Source of the DNA: Actinomycetes bacterium | GTDB lineage: Bacteria > Actinomycetota > Actinomycetes > Propionibacteriales > Nocardioidaceae | Direction: 5' to 3' | DNA: 64,000 bases | Assembly (NCBI GenBank): GCA_023396115.1 | Contig: JAEWXC010000015.1 | Coordinates: 62,001-126,000 of the forward strand | In this document: positions 16,256 to 24,204 of the stretch, in pieces | Position numbering within the stretch: position 1 is the stretch's first letter | Layout of the letters: each line of letters opens with the position of its first letter | The notes under the pieces: generated by a model | Told to the model about the DNA's origin: nothing | What the model saw: only the letters and a program-made list of their open reading frames with translations | The model's database searches: none | Translations under genes and position numbers: made by a program

Positions 16256-17350
16256 GTGGCCCCCGCTGAGACGACCCCCTCCCCCGCACCCGCCTGGGAC
16301 GCCGACGGCTTCCGAGAAGACCTGCAGGCGGTGCTCGACACCTTCCTCGACGCCCAGGCCGAACGGCTCGCCCCGCTCGGCGACGACGCCGCGCGACTGG
16401 TCGCGGCGGCCCGGGAGGCAGTGACCGGCGGCAAGCGGTTCCGGGCGGCGTTCTGCTGGTGGGGCTTCCGGGCGGTCCAGCCCGAGGTGGCCGACCGGGA
16501 GGCGCTGCTGCGGGCCTGCGCCTCGCTGGAGCTGCTGCACGCCTCCGCGCTGGTCCACGACGACCTGATGGACGCCTCCGACACCCGCCGCGGGCACCCG
16601 TCGGTGCACCGCGCGTTCGAGGGCCAGCACCGTGCCGCGGCGTGGCGCGGCGACCCCGAGCAGTACGGGGAGGCCGCCGCGATCCTGCTCGGTGACCTGC
16701 TGCTGGCCTGGGCCGACGAGCTGCTGCGCCGCAGCGGTTTCGACGTGACCGCGGTCGCCCCGGCCCTGGCCGTGTTCGACCTGTGCCGGACCGAGGTGAT
16801 CGCCGGGCAGTTCCTGGACGTGTCGGTACAGGCCCGCGGCCACGCCGACGTCGCCACCGCGATGACGGTGCTGCGCTGGAAGTCGGCCAAGTACTCCATC
16901 GAGCGGCCGCTGCACGTCGGGGCCGCCCTGGCCGGCGCGGACGCTGCGACGATCGCCACCCTCACCGACTTCGGCCTCCCCGTGGGTGAGGCGTTCCAGC
17001 TGCGTGACGACCTGCTCGGCGTCTTCGGGGACCCCGGGACGACCGGCAAGCCGGCCGGGGACGACCTGGTCGAGGGCAAGCGCACCGTGCTGGTCGCCCA
17101 CGCCCTGGACCGGGCCGGCGAGCAGGACGCGGCCCGTCTCGACGCCGCGCTGGGCACCGACCTGGACGCCGGTGCGGTGGCCGAGCTGCGTCGGATCATC
17201 ACCGACTCCGGTGCCACCGCGCGGGTGGAGGAGATGATCACCGAGCTGGTCGCGGCAGCGACCGCGGCGCTGGACGACTCCGGCCTGGACGCCCGTGGGG
17301 TCGAGGTGCTGCGCCAGCTGGCCTCGGCGGCCACCCATCGGGCGGTCTGA
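16256..17350 (+). CDS. Polyprenyl diphosphate synthase
   Basis: A 364-residue trans-prenyltransferase that elongates allylic diphosphates with IPP. The first Asp-rich motif DDLMD (residues 102-106) and the second DDLLGVFGD (251-259) are intact, as are GGKRFRA and the lysine-containing KSAKYS segment. The residues before the first motif (ASAL) are small, which fits a C20 or longer product, but chain length cannot be set from this alone. It corresponds by position to mycobacterial idsA2 (Rv2173). Ends 21 bp before the convergent barstar gene. Confidence 0.92.
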   Translation: MAPAETTPSPAPAWDADGFREDLQAVLDTFLDAQAERLAPLGDDAARLVAAAREAVTGGKRFRAAFCWWGFRAVQPEVADREALLRACASLELLHASALVHDDLMDASDTRRGHPSVHRAFEGQHRAAAWRGDPEQYGEAAAILLGDLLLAWADELLRRSGFDVTAVAPALAVFDLCRTEVIAGQFLDVSVQARGHADVATAMTVLRWKSAKYSIERPLHVGAALAGADAATIATLTDFGLPVGEAFQLRDDLLGVFGDPGTTGKPAGDDLVEGKRTVLVAHALDRAGEQDAARLDAALGTDLDAGAVAELRRIITDSGATARVEEMITELVAAATAALDDSGLDARGVEVLRQLASAATHRAV

Positions 17351-17371
17351 CCCGCCTCTGGTGGCCGGAGC

Positions 17372-17800
17372 TCAGTCCAGCAGCGGCAACAGCACGTCCT
17401 CAGGCCCGTCGCCGCGCAGCAGGGCGGCGAACGGGGCGCCCCGGGACGCGCGCTCGGCCAGGACCGCCACGGCGGTGTCGAAGGAGCGACGGTCCTCGTG
17501 GGCCAGGACGCCCCAGGTGTCCCAGAGCAGCACCACCCCGGCCGCACCGGCGCCCGGCAGGTCGTCGAGGCAGTCGGCCAGGGCGTCGAAGTTGCGCCCG
17601 TAGTACTCCGGGAAGGACAGGCTCTCCCCGACGGCGGTCAGGAACTCGGCACGGCCTTGGGCCAGCAGGCCGTCGACGTGCCCGAACACCCACCCGGCGC
17701 CCTGCACCGCGTCCCGGACGTCGGCAGGGTCCATCCGGCTGTCCCACCGCCACACGCCCGGGGTGTCCCGACCGGCCAGCAGCCCGGCGAGCCCGCTCAC
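17372..17800 (-). CDS. Barstar-family RNase inhibitor
   Basis: A 142-residue protein with the barstar-fold core ALADCLDDLPGAG preceded by SFPEYYGRNFDAL, the signature of barstar proteins, and a conserved LLWDTW strand. Its GTG overlaps the stop of the upstream guanyl-specific RNase gene by 4 nt (GTGA), so toxin and inhibitor are co-translated. Role: cytoplasmic inhibitor protecting against the RNase before export. It is somewhat longer than Bacillus barstar (90 residues) because of an N-terminal extension of about 40 residues. Confidence 0.88.
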   Translation of the reverse strand: MSGLAGLLAGRDTPGVWRWDSRMDPADVRDAVQGAGWVFGHVDGLLAQGRAEFLTAVGESLSFPEYYGRNFDALADCLDDLPGAGAAGVVLLWDTWGVLAHEDRRSFDTAVAVLAERASRGAPFAALLRGDGPEDVLLPLLD

Positions 17801-18363
17801 GGCAGCACCCGGTCGAACGACTCGTAGTGGTCGGCGGTCCAGTAGAGCTCCCCGTCCTCGCCGCTGACCAGGCGCCGGGCCCCGCGGTGGGTGAGGCCGG
17901 GGGTGGGCACCGTGTACTCGCGGTAGTAGCCACGCGGCTCGGTGGGCAGGATGCCCTCGAAGTTCCCGAACGTGCTGCCGTCCTTGTCGGCCACGAACGG
18001 TCCACCGTCCTCGATCGCCTCCGCCACCTCACCGGCCTCGGTGGGCAGGTCGTCGAGCTCCACCCAGACCAGACCCGAGTGCGGGTCCCGGTCGCCGGCG
18101 CGCGGACCGTCGGAGGCCCCGGAGGGCTCCTGGGACGGCGCACGGGTGGGTTGGGCCGGACCGACCTGGGGCGCCCGGTCCGGGGTGCTGGGCGCGGCGG
18201 TGGGTGAGGTCGAGGACGTGGCACCCGACGCGGGGCCGGAGGGGGCCGGGTCGCCGGACTCCAGCCACCACAGCACCAGGGCAAACAGCAGGGCGACCGC
18301 CAGGGTCACCCAGGTGCGCGGGTTGCGCCACGACCTCAGGCCGGACCGGGGCTCGGAGGGCAC
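17797..18363 (-). CDS. Membrane-tethered guanyl-specific RNase (N1/T1/Sa family)
   Basis: A 188-residue protein: short cytoplasmic N-terminus, one membrane helix (about residues 17-34), a Pro/Ser/Thr-rich linker to residue 95, then a microbial RNase domain close to streptomycete RNase Sa. The catalytic Glu149 (YYREYTV), Arg164 (RGARRLV) and His179 (ADHYESF) are all present, so it should be active. Start at GTG 18363, 13 bp after the Rv2175c-like stop. No cleavable signal peptidase motif is evident, suggesting that the RNase stays anchored outside the cell. Barstar follows with a 4-nt overlap. Confidence 0.87.
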   Translation of the reverse strand: MPSEPRSGLRSWRNPRTWVTLAVALLFALVLWWLESGDPAPSGPASGATSSTSPTAAPSTPDRAPQVGPAQPTRAPSQEPSGASDGPRAGDRDPHSGLVWVELDDLPTEAGEVAEAIEDGGPFVADKDGSTFGNFEGILPTEPRGYYREYTVPTPGLTHRGARRLVSGEDGELYWTADHYESFDRVLP

Positions 18364-18376
18364 GTCGCGGACCCGC

Positions 18377-18754
18377 TCAGAACGCCATGGACTGGGCGCG
18401 ACGCTTGACCTCGGAGCCACGGTTCTCGCGCAGCGCGTCGATCGGGCGGCCCGGCAGGTCCAGGTCGGTGTGCAGCCAGGCGATGATCTCGCGGTCGTCG
18501 TAGCCGCCGTCGTGGAGCAGGGTGACCAGGCCGGAGAGTCCCTTGACGATCTCGCCGTCCTGCACGAACAGCGCCGGGACCTTCTGGCCGGCACCGGGCG
18601 AGGGCACCGCCGCGGCCAGCTGGTGGTCCTTGATCAGCGTCCGCACCCGGCTGACGGTGACCCCGAGCTCGCGGGCGGTCTCGGCCCAGTCGTTCCACTC
18701 GGGGACGACCACGGACAGGTCGGCCTCGGACAGGGGGCGATCGGCGTCAGTCAT
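18377..18754 (-). CDS. Rv2175c-family DNA-binding protein
   Basis: A 125-residue protein with a winged-helix/helix-turn-helix region (WAETARELGVTVSRVRTLIK) and a C-terminal part (REIIAWLHTDLDLPGRPIDAL) that match the mycobacterial Rv2175c family. In M. tuberculosis Rv2175c is DNA-binding, phosphorylated by PknL and divergent from pknL; the same divergent layout is seen here. ATG at 18754 chosen from the leaderless -10 box seven bases upstream. Probable first gene of a three-gene operon with the RNase and barstar. Confidence 0.9.
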   Translation of the reverse strand: MTDADRPLSEADLSVVVPEWNDWAETARELGVTVSRVRTLIKDHQLAAAVPSPGAGQKVPALFVQDGEIVKGLSGLVTLLHDGGYDDREIIAWLHTDLDLPGRPIDALRENRGSEVKRRAQSMAF

Positions 18755-18761
18755 GGGCCCA

Positions 18762-18767
18762 ACTCTA
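18762..18767 (-). promoter_or_regulatory. Leaderless -10 box for Rv2175c-like gene
   Basis: TAGAGT on the minus strand, seven bases before the ATG at 18754. Confidence 0.6.
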
Positions 18768-18865
18768 GGACCCGGGACCGGCCGCCCGCGCCCCGGCGGC
18801 GCTCCGGCAGCTCTCCTGCAGGGCGGCCCGGCGGGTCGCAACCCCGGCCCGTGCGCGGGGGTCCG

Positions 18866-18871
18866 TACGAT
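18866..18871 (+). promoter_or_regulatory. -10 box for PASTA kinase gene
   Basis: TACGAT, implying a leader of about 38 nt before the GTG at 18916, which has GAGAGGA as a ribosome site. Confidence 0.5.
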
Positions 18872-18915
18872 GGGCGCACCGGCAACCTTCCCCCTCCGCC
18901 GGTGAGAGGACCGAC

Positions 18916-21111
18916 GTGACCCCTGAGCTGCCGCCGCCCCCCGGCCCCGGCAGCGACCCGTTGGTCGGTCGGCTGCTGGACGGGCGGTACCGGATCGAGG
19001 CCCGGATCGCTCGCGGTGGCATGGCCAGCGTCTACCGCGCCACCGACACCCGGCTGGACCGCACCGTGGCGGTCAAGGTGATGCACGCCGGACTGGCCGA
19101 GGACGAGGACTTCGCGCAGCGGTTCGTCCGCGAGGCCCGCGCCGCGGCCCGGCTCGCCCACCCGCACGTGGTGGCCGTCCACGACCAGGGCAGCGACTCC
19201 GGCCCCGAGGGCGCGGCCGTCTTCCTGGTCATGGAGCACGTCCCGGGCCACACCCTGCGGCAGGTCATCCGCGAGGAGGCCCCGCTGCCCCCGCGCCGTG
19301 CCCTGGCCCTGCTCGAACCGGTGCTGCAGGCGCTGGCCGCCGCGCACCGGGCGGGGCTGGTGCACCGCGACGTCAAGCCGGAGAACGTGCTGCTCTCCGA
19401 CACCGGCGCGGTGAAGGTCGCCGACTTCGGGCTGGCCAAGGCGGTCAGCGCCGACACCCAGCACACCGCCACCTCGGGGGTGCTCATCGGCACCGTCTCC
19501 TACCTGGCGCCCGAGCTGGTCGTGGAGGGGCAGGTCGACCCCCGGATCGACGTCTACGCCGCCGGCGTGGTGCTCTACGAGCTGCTCACCGGGGCCAAGC
19601 CGCACGCCGGCGAGTCCCCCATCCAGGTGGCCTACCAGCACGTGCACACCGACGTGCCCGCCCCTTCGACGCTGGTGCCCGGCCTCCCCGACTACGTCGA
19701 CGCGCTGGTCGCCCGGGCCACCGCCCGCGACCGGACCCTGCGTCCGGCCGACGCCGGTGTGCTGCTGCGCCACCTGCACCGGGTCGCCTCGGCCCTGGCC
19801 GACGGTCTGGACTCCGACCCGGACCTGGCCGCCGACCTGCGCCCGATGGTGCCGCACCCCGAGACCGGCGAGCTGCGCCCCGCCGACGAGGCGCCGGACC
19901 CGTTCGACCCGGTCTCGGTCGACCAGCTGCTCGAACCGCGCGAGACCCCGTTCGACGTGCCCGAGCACGACGTCACCCGACCCATCGCGGTCGCGGCCAG
20001 CGACGCGACCACCGTGGTCCCGCGCGCCGCGGCACCGGACCCTGCACCGGACCAGGAGGCGACCCAGCTGGTCGCCCGGACCCGACCCCGCACCCCGGCA
20101 GCGGACACCGAGGCCACCCCGGTGGTGCCCCTGGAACCGACCCGGGACTCGAACCCGGCGTCGGCCCCCGCGTCGGCATCGGGCGCCCCGACCGATCCGC
20201 AGGAGCAGCAGCCACGGGGCGCGCAACGACGACGTGGCCTGCTGCTGCTGGTGCTCGCCCTGGTGCTGGCCGTCGGGCTCGGTGCGGGTGCCTACTGGTT
20301 CGGCTGGGCGCGCTACACCACCACCCCCGGGGTGCTGGGCGCCGAACGGGCCGCGGCGGTGCAGAAGATCGAGGCGGCGGGGCTGGAGGCCGACGTCACG
20401 GACCCGGCCTACTCCGAGACCGTCCCGGCCGGCGAGGTGCTGCGCACCGACCCCGAGCCCGGCGAGCGGATCCTCTCCGGCGGCACGGTCACCGTGGTGC
20501 TCTCGGCCGGGCAGGAGCGCTACACCGTTCCCGACGTGGCCGGCCAGGAGGTCGACGCCGCCCAGGACGCGTTGAGCGCCGAGAACCTCGCCCCCGAGGC
20601 GGCCGAGGAGATCTGGCACGAGAAGGTCCCCGCCGGGCGGGTCGTGCGGACCGAGCCGGCGGCCGGCGAGAGCGTGCGCCGCGACACCCCGGTCCGGGTC
20701 CTGGTCAGCAAGGGCCGGCGCCCGATCAACGTCCCGAAGGTCACCGGCAAGACACTGGACAAGGCCATCGCGGCGGTGCGCAAGCGCAAGCTCGAACCCG
20801 CGGTGGCGGCCCGGGAGTACTCCGACGACGTCCCGGAGGGACGGGTCATCTCGCAGAGCCCCAGCTCGGGCACCCTGTTCCGGGGTGACCGGGTGAACCT
20901 GGTGATCTCCCGCGGGCCGGAACTGGTCGAGGTGCCGCGGGTCGTCGCGCAGGGGGTCGACTCGGCCACCGCCGAGCTGCAGGCCCTGGGCTTCGAGGTC
21001 GACGTCGAACGCAGCGGCCAGTACATCGGTCTGGGCTACGTGCTGCGCCACTCCCCCTCGGCTGGCGACATGGTGCCCAAGGGCAGCACCATCACCCTCT
21101 ACCTGATCTGA
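18916..21111 (+). CDS. pknL: PASTA-domain Ser/Thr protein kinase (PknL-like)
   Basis: A 731-residue receptor kinase. The kinase domain (about 25-290) has the Gly loop ARGGMASVY, Lys54 (VAVKVM), catalytic loop HRDVKPEN (Asp152) and DFG (170-172). A Pro/Thr-rich juxtamembrane region of about 130 residues follows, then a membrane helix near 437-460, then four extracellular PASTA repeats (about 463-731) that bind peptidoglycan-type ligands in related kinases. The divergent Rv2175c-like gene matches the Rv2175c-pknL pair of M. tuberculosis; corynebacterial PknL also carries PASTA repeats while the M. tuberculosis protein is shorter. Orthology to PknL rather than PknB rests on this context. Confidence 0.9.
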   Translation: MTPELPPPPGPGSDPLVGRLLDGRYRIEARIARGGMASVYRATDTRLDRTVAVKVMHAGLAEDEDFAQRFVREARAAARLAHPHVVAVHDQGSDSGPEGAAVFLVMEHVPGHTLRQVIREEAPLPPRRALALLEPVLQALAAAHRAGLVHRDVKPENVLLSDTGAVKVADFGLAKAVSADTQHTATSGVLIGTVSYLAPELVVEGQVDPRIDVYAAGVVLYELLTGAKPHAGESPIQVAYQHVHTDVPAPSTLVPGLPDYVDALVARATARDRTLRPADAGVLLRHLHRVASALADGLDSDPDLAADLRPMVPHPETGELRPADEAPDPFDPVSVDQLLEPRETPFDVPEHDVTRPIAVAASDATTVVPRAAAPDPAPDQEATQLVARTRPRTPAADTEATPVVPLEPTRDSNPASAPASASGAPTDPQEQQPRGAQRRRGLLLLVLALVLAVGLGAGAYWFGWARYTTTPGVLGAERAAAVQKIEAAGLEADVTDPAYSETVPAGEVLRTDPEPGERILSGGTVTVVLSAGQERYTVPDVAGQEVDAAQDALSAENLAPEAAEEIWHEKVPAGRVVRTEPAAGESVRRDTPVRVLVSKGRRPINVPKVTGKTLDKAIAAVRKRKLEPAVAAREYSDDVPEGRVISQSPSSGTLFRGDRVNLVISRGPELVEVPRVVAQGVDSATAELQALGFEVDVERSGQYIGLGYVLRHSPSAGDMVPKGSTITLYLI

Positions 21112-21178
21112 ACCCCCGCGGGTCCGGGGCGTGTCCCGGGCGCAGCCACCCGGGACGCGGCGACCCGCGTCGGCGACC

Positions 21179-21184
21179 TACGCT
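21179..21184 (+). promoter_or_regulatory. Leaderless -10 box for nfo
   Basis: TACGCT ends six bases before the GTG at 21191. Confidence 0.55.
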
Positions 21185-21190
21185 TCTGCC

Positions 21191-22108
21191 GTGCCCACCA
21201 CCACTGCCCTGCCCTCCCCTGCCCTCGCGGTCCCGGCAGGCATGCCCAGCCGCCCCGTCGGCACCCACGTGCAGGTCGGCAAGGGGCTGGTCGCCGGGGC
21301 GCTGGCCGGCGCCGTGGACCTGGGCTGCGAGGCCTTCCAGGTGTTCGTCGGCAACCCGCGCGGGTGGGCGCACTCGGCCGGTGACCCGGCCACCGACGCC
21401 GCCTTCCGTGAGCGCTGTGCCGAGGCCGGGCAGCGGGTGTTCATCCACGCCCCGTACCTGGTCAACCTCGGCTCCCCCACGCCCGCCACCTACGAGAAGT
21501 CGGTCGGGGTGCTGGCGCACAACCTGCGCCGGGCCGCCGAGATCGGTGCCGAGGGCGTGGTCGTGCACACCGGGTCGTTCGTCGACCCGGCCGGCACCGC
21601 GGAGAAGTTCGAGGCCGCGATGCGTCAGGTCCGTGAGGGTCTCCTCCCGATCCTGGAGACTCTCGAGGGCGACGACGCCCCCTGGCTGCTGCTGGAACCC
21701 ACCGCCGGTCAGGGCCGCTCGCTGTGCGCGGGCGTGGAGGACCTGGTCGGGTACCTGGCCGCGGTCGACCAGCACCCCAAGGCGGGCATCTGCCTGGACA
21801 CCTGCCACGTGTTCGCCGCCGGCGCCCCGCTCGACGAACCCGGTGGCACCACCGCCACGGTGGACCGGATCGTCGAGATCGGTGGCGCGGGACGGCTGCG
21901 CCTGGTGCACGCCAACGACTCGATGGACGTGCGCGGCGCGTTCAAGGACCGGCACGAGAAGATCGGCTCCGGCCACATCGGCGAGGGTGCGTTCGCCGAG
22001 CTGATGACCCACCCGGCCACCGAGGGCGTGCCGTTCATCCTGGAGACCCCCGGCTCGCGCGAACCCGGCAACGCCGACCTGGCCACGCTCAAGCGGCTGC
22101 GCGGATGA
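21191..22108 (+). CDS. nfo: Deoxyribonuclease IV (AP endonuclease)
   Basis: A 305-residue xylose-isomerase-fold, Zn-dependent AP endonuclease of base excision repair. Metal-binding and family motifs seen: VFIHAPYLVNLGS, VVHTGS, LLLEPTAGQG, GICLDTCHVFAAG, RLVHANDSMD, DRHEKIGSGHIGEG and ILETPG. The GTG at 21191 is supported by the leaderless -10 box; an upstream in-frame start at 21131 is not. The stop overlaps the next gene by 4 nt (ATGA). Confidence 0.95.
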   Translation: MPTTTALPSPALAVPAGMPSRPVGTHVQVGKGLVAGALAGAVDLGCEAFQVFVGNPRGWAHSAGDPATDAAFRERCAEAGQRVFIHAPYLVNLGSPTPATYEKSVGVLAHNLRRAAEIGAEGVVVHTGSFVDPAGTAEKFEAAMRQVREGLLPILETLEGDDAPWLLLEPTAGQGRSLCAGVEDLVGYLAAVDQHPKAGICLDTCHVFAAGAPLDEPGGTTATVDRIVEIGGAGRLRLVHANDSMDVRGAFKDRHEKIGSGHIGEGAFAELMTHPATEGVPFILETPGSREPGNADLATLKRLRG

Positions 22109-23001
22109 GCACCCCCGGCGGGGCCCGGCCCGGTCTGGCGATGCTCGCCCTGGTCGCGATGACGGCCACCTGGGGCTCCACCTTCCCGCTGACCAAGGAC
22201 CTGCTCGAACGGGTCCCCACCCTGGACTACCTGGCTGTCCGGTTCGCGATCGCCGCTGTCGCGATGGTGCTGGTCGCCCCCCGGGCGCTGGGCCGGCTCT
22301 CCGCCGACTCGCGGCGGCACGCGGTGGTGCTCGGGGTGCTGTACGCCGGAGCCCAGGTCGCCCAGACCGCCGGACTGGCCCACACCTCGGCCAGCGTCTC
22401 GGGGTTCATCACCGGGCTGTACGTGGTGGCCACCCCGCTGCTGGCCGCGGTGCTGCTGCGTCAGCGGATCACCGCGATGACGTGGGCGGGCGTGGCCCTG
22501 GCGACGGCCGGGCTGGGCGTGCTGACCCTGCAGGGGTTCAGCATCGGCTACGGCGAGGCGATCACGCTGGTCTCGGCGATCATCTACGCGCTGCACATCG
22601 TCGGCCTGGCCGCGTGGTCCCGGGCCGAGGAGGCCGTGGGCATGTCCATCGTCCAGGTGATCGTGATCGCGGTGGTCTGCTTCGTCGGCACCGTCCCCGA
22701 CGGGATCGTGCTGCCCGCCACCGGACTGGACTGGCTCTCGGTGGTCTACATGGCCGTCTTCGCCGGGGCGCTGGCGATGGTGGCCCAGACCTGGGCGCAG
22801 TCCCAGCTGCCGCCCACCCGGACCGCGATCATCATGAGCCTGGAGCCGGTGTTCGCGGCCGTGTTCGCGGTCGGGGTCGGGGGTGAGTCGGTGACCTGGC
22901 GGCTGGCCGTGGGCGGGCTGATGGTGCTGACCGCGATGCTGCTGGTCGAGCTGGCCCCGCGGCGCAAGGTGGAGGGCGAGGTCCAGCACCTCACCGTCTG
23001 A
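22105..23001 (+). CDS. EamA/DMT-family transporter
   Basis: A 298-residue membrane protein with about ten hydrophobic helices in two EamA repeats; TATWGSTFPLTK near the N-terminus and HTSASVSGFITGLYVVATPLL in the first repeat are typical of drug/metabolite exporters. The ATG overlaps the nfo stop (ATGA), so it is translationally coupled to an unrelated DNA-repair gene. Substrate unknown. Confidence 0.9.
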   Translation: MSTPGGARPGLAMLALVAMTATWGSTFPLTKDLLERVPTLDYLAVRFAIAAVAMVLVAPRALGRLSADSRRHAVVLGVLYAGAQVAQTAGLAHTSASVSGFITGLYVVATPLLAAVLLRQRITAMTWAGVALATAGLGVLTLQGFSIGYGEAITLVSAIIYALHIVGLAAWSRAEEAVGMSIVQVIVIAVVCFVGTVPDGIVLPATGLDWLSVVYMAVFAGALAMVAQTWAQSQLPPTRTAIIMSLEPVFAAVFAVGVGGESVTWRLAVGGLMVLTAMLLVELAPRRKVEGEVQHLTV

Positions 23002-23051
23002 GCGGCCGGCCCGCATCCTGAGCACGGCCGGTCGGCCGGGGCCCCGCTGGC

Positions 23052-23057
23052 TAGGCT
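23052..23057 (+). promoter_or_regulatory. -10 box for DAHP synthase (class I)
   Basis: TAGGCT, implying a leader of about 33 nt. The gene has GAGGAGG as a ribosome site, so this is not a leaderless case. Confidence 0.5.
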
Positions 23058-23096
23058 CTCCCCAGAGCTCAGGCGAAGGCTCCGAGGAGGCGCGGA

Positions 23097-24146
23097 ATGG
23101 TCATCGTGATGTCTCCCGACGCCACCGACGCCGACGTGGCCCGGGTGGTCGAACGGGTCGAGTCCGTGGGCGGCGAGGCGTTCGTCTCCAAGGGCGTGGT
23201 GCGCACCATCATCGGGCTGGTCGGCGACCACACCTCCTTCCACCACCTGAACCTGCGGACGCTGCGCGGCGTCGCCGACGTGCACCGCATTTCCGACCCC
23301 TACAAGCTGGTCAGCCGGCAGCACCACCCCGAACGCTCGACGGTGTGGGTGGGTCGCCCGGGCCACCAGGTGCCGATCGGTCCGGACACGTTCACCTTCA
23401 TCGCCGGCCCGTGCGCGGTCGAGTCGCCGCAGCAGGCCGTCGAGGCGGCCCGGATGGCCCAGGCCGCCGGCGCCACGCTGCTGCGCGGTGGTGCCTACAA
23501 GCCGCGCACCTCCCCCTACGCCTTCCAGGGCCTGGGCCGTGAGGGCCTGGAGATCCTCGACGAGGTCCGCCACGCCACCGGTCTGCCCGTGGTCACCGAG
23601 GTCGTCGACGCCCGGGACGTGGACGTCGTGGCCGAGCACGCCGACATGCTCCAGATCGGCACCCGCAACATGGCCAACTTCGGTCTGCTGCAGGCGGTCG
23701 GGGCCTCCGGGCGTCCGGTGCTGCTCAAGCGCGGCATGTCGGCGACCGTCGAGGAGTGGCTGATGGCGGCGGAGTACATCGCCCAGCGCGGCAACCTCGA
23801 CGTGGTGCTGTGCGAGCGCGGGATCCGCACCTTCGAGCCGTCGACCCGCAACACCCTGGACATCTCCGCGGTCCCGGTGGTCCAGGCGGCCAGCCACCTG
23901 CCGGTGATCGTGGACCCCTCCCACGCCGCCGGACGCAAGGACCTGGTGGTGCCGCTGTCCCGGGCCGCGATCGCGGTCGGCGCGGACGGGATCATCGTCG
24001 ACGTGCACCCCTCGCCGGAGACCGCCAAGTGCGACGGGCCGCAGGCCGTTCTCGGCTCCGACCTGCGAGAACTCGCCCAGGCCGTGCGGCGGTTGCCGTC
24101 CGTGCTGGGGCGGACGGATGCCGCCGACCGGATCCGCACCGCCTAG
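23097..24146 (+). CDS. DAHP synthase, class I beta (KDO8P-like)
   Basis: A 349-residue 3-deoxy-7-phosphoheptulonate synthase, the first step of the shikimate pathway. An N-terminal ferredoxin-like regulatory domain (MVIVMSPDATDADVARVV ...) precedes the barrel with FIAGPCAVES, LRGGAYKPRTSPYAFQG, QIGTRNMANF, KRGMSATVEEW, CERGIRTFE, VDPSHAAGRKD and VDVHPSPETAKCDGPQ. The N-terminal domain in this subclass mediates aromatic amino acid feedback. A second, unrelated class II DAHP synthase lies 2 kb downstream on the other strand. Confidence 0.95.
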   Translation: MVIVMSPDATDADVARVVERVESVGGEAFVSKGVVRTIIGLVGDHTSFHHLNLRTLRGVADVHRISDPYKLVSRQHHPERSTVWVGRPGHQVPIGPDTFTFIAGPCAVESPQQAVEAARMAQAAGATLLRGGAYKPRTSPYAFQGLGREGLEILDEVRHATGLPVVTEVVDARDVDVVAEHADMLQIGTRNMANFGLLQAVGASGRPVLLKRGMSATVEEWLMAAEYIAQRGNLDVVLCERGIRTFEPSTRNTLDISAVPVVQAASHLPVIVDPSHAAGRKDLVVPLSRAAIAVGADGIIVDVHPSPETAKCDGPQAVLGSDLRELAQAVRRLPSVLGRTDAADRIRTA

Positions 24147-24149
24147 TCT
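24144..24149 (+). promoter_or_regulatory. -10 box overlapping DAHP synthase stop codon
   Basis: TAGTCT, whose TAG is the DAHP synthase stop. It implies a leader of about 49 nt for the zinc-ribbon gene at 24205. Confidence 0.45.
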
Positions 24150-24204
24150 TCACTCCCGGAGCCCCGTGACCCACGGGGCCAGACGTCCGAGGGAGAGCAC
24201 GACC

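Noticed and set aside
13932..17350. Carotenoid cluster from the CrtI-like enzyme and polyprenyl synthase
   Set aside because: No phytoene synthase or cyclase, and metF lies between the two; synteny with mycobacteria explains the polyprenyl synthase better.
18751..21051. A 766-codon minus-strand frame under the PASTA kinase
   Set aside because: Antisense to a kinase with all catalytic motifs; its His/Gly/Asp-rich translation is typical of a complement of PASTA and kinase codons.
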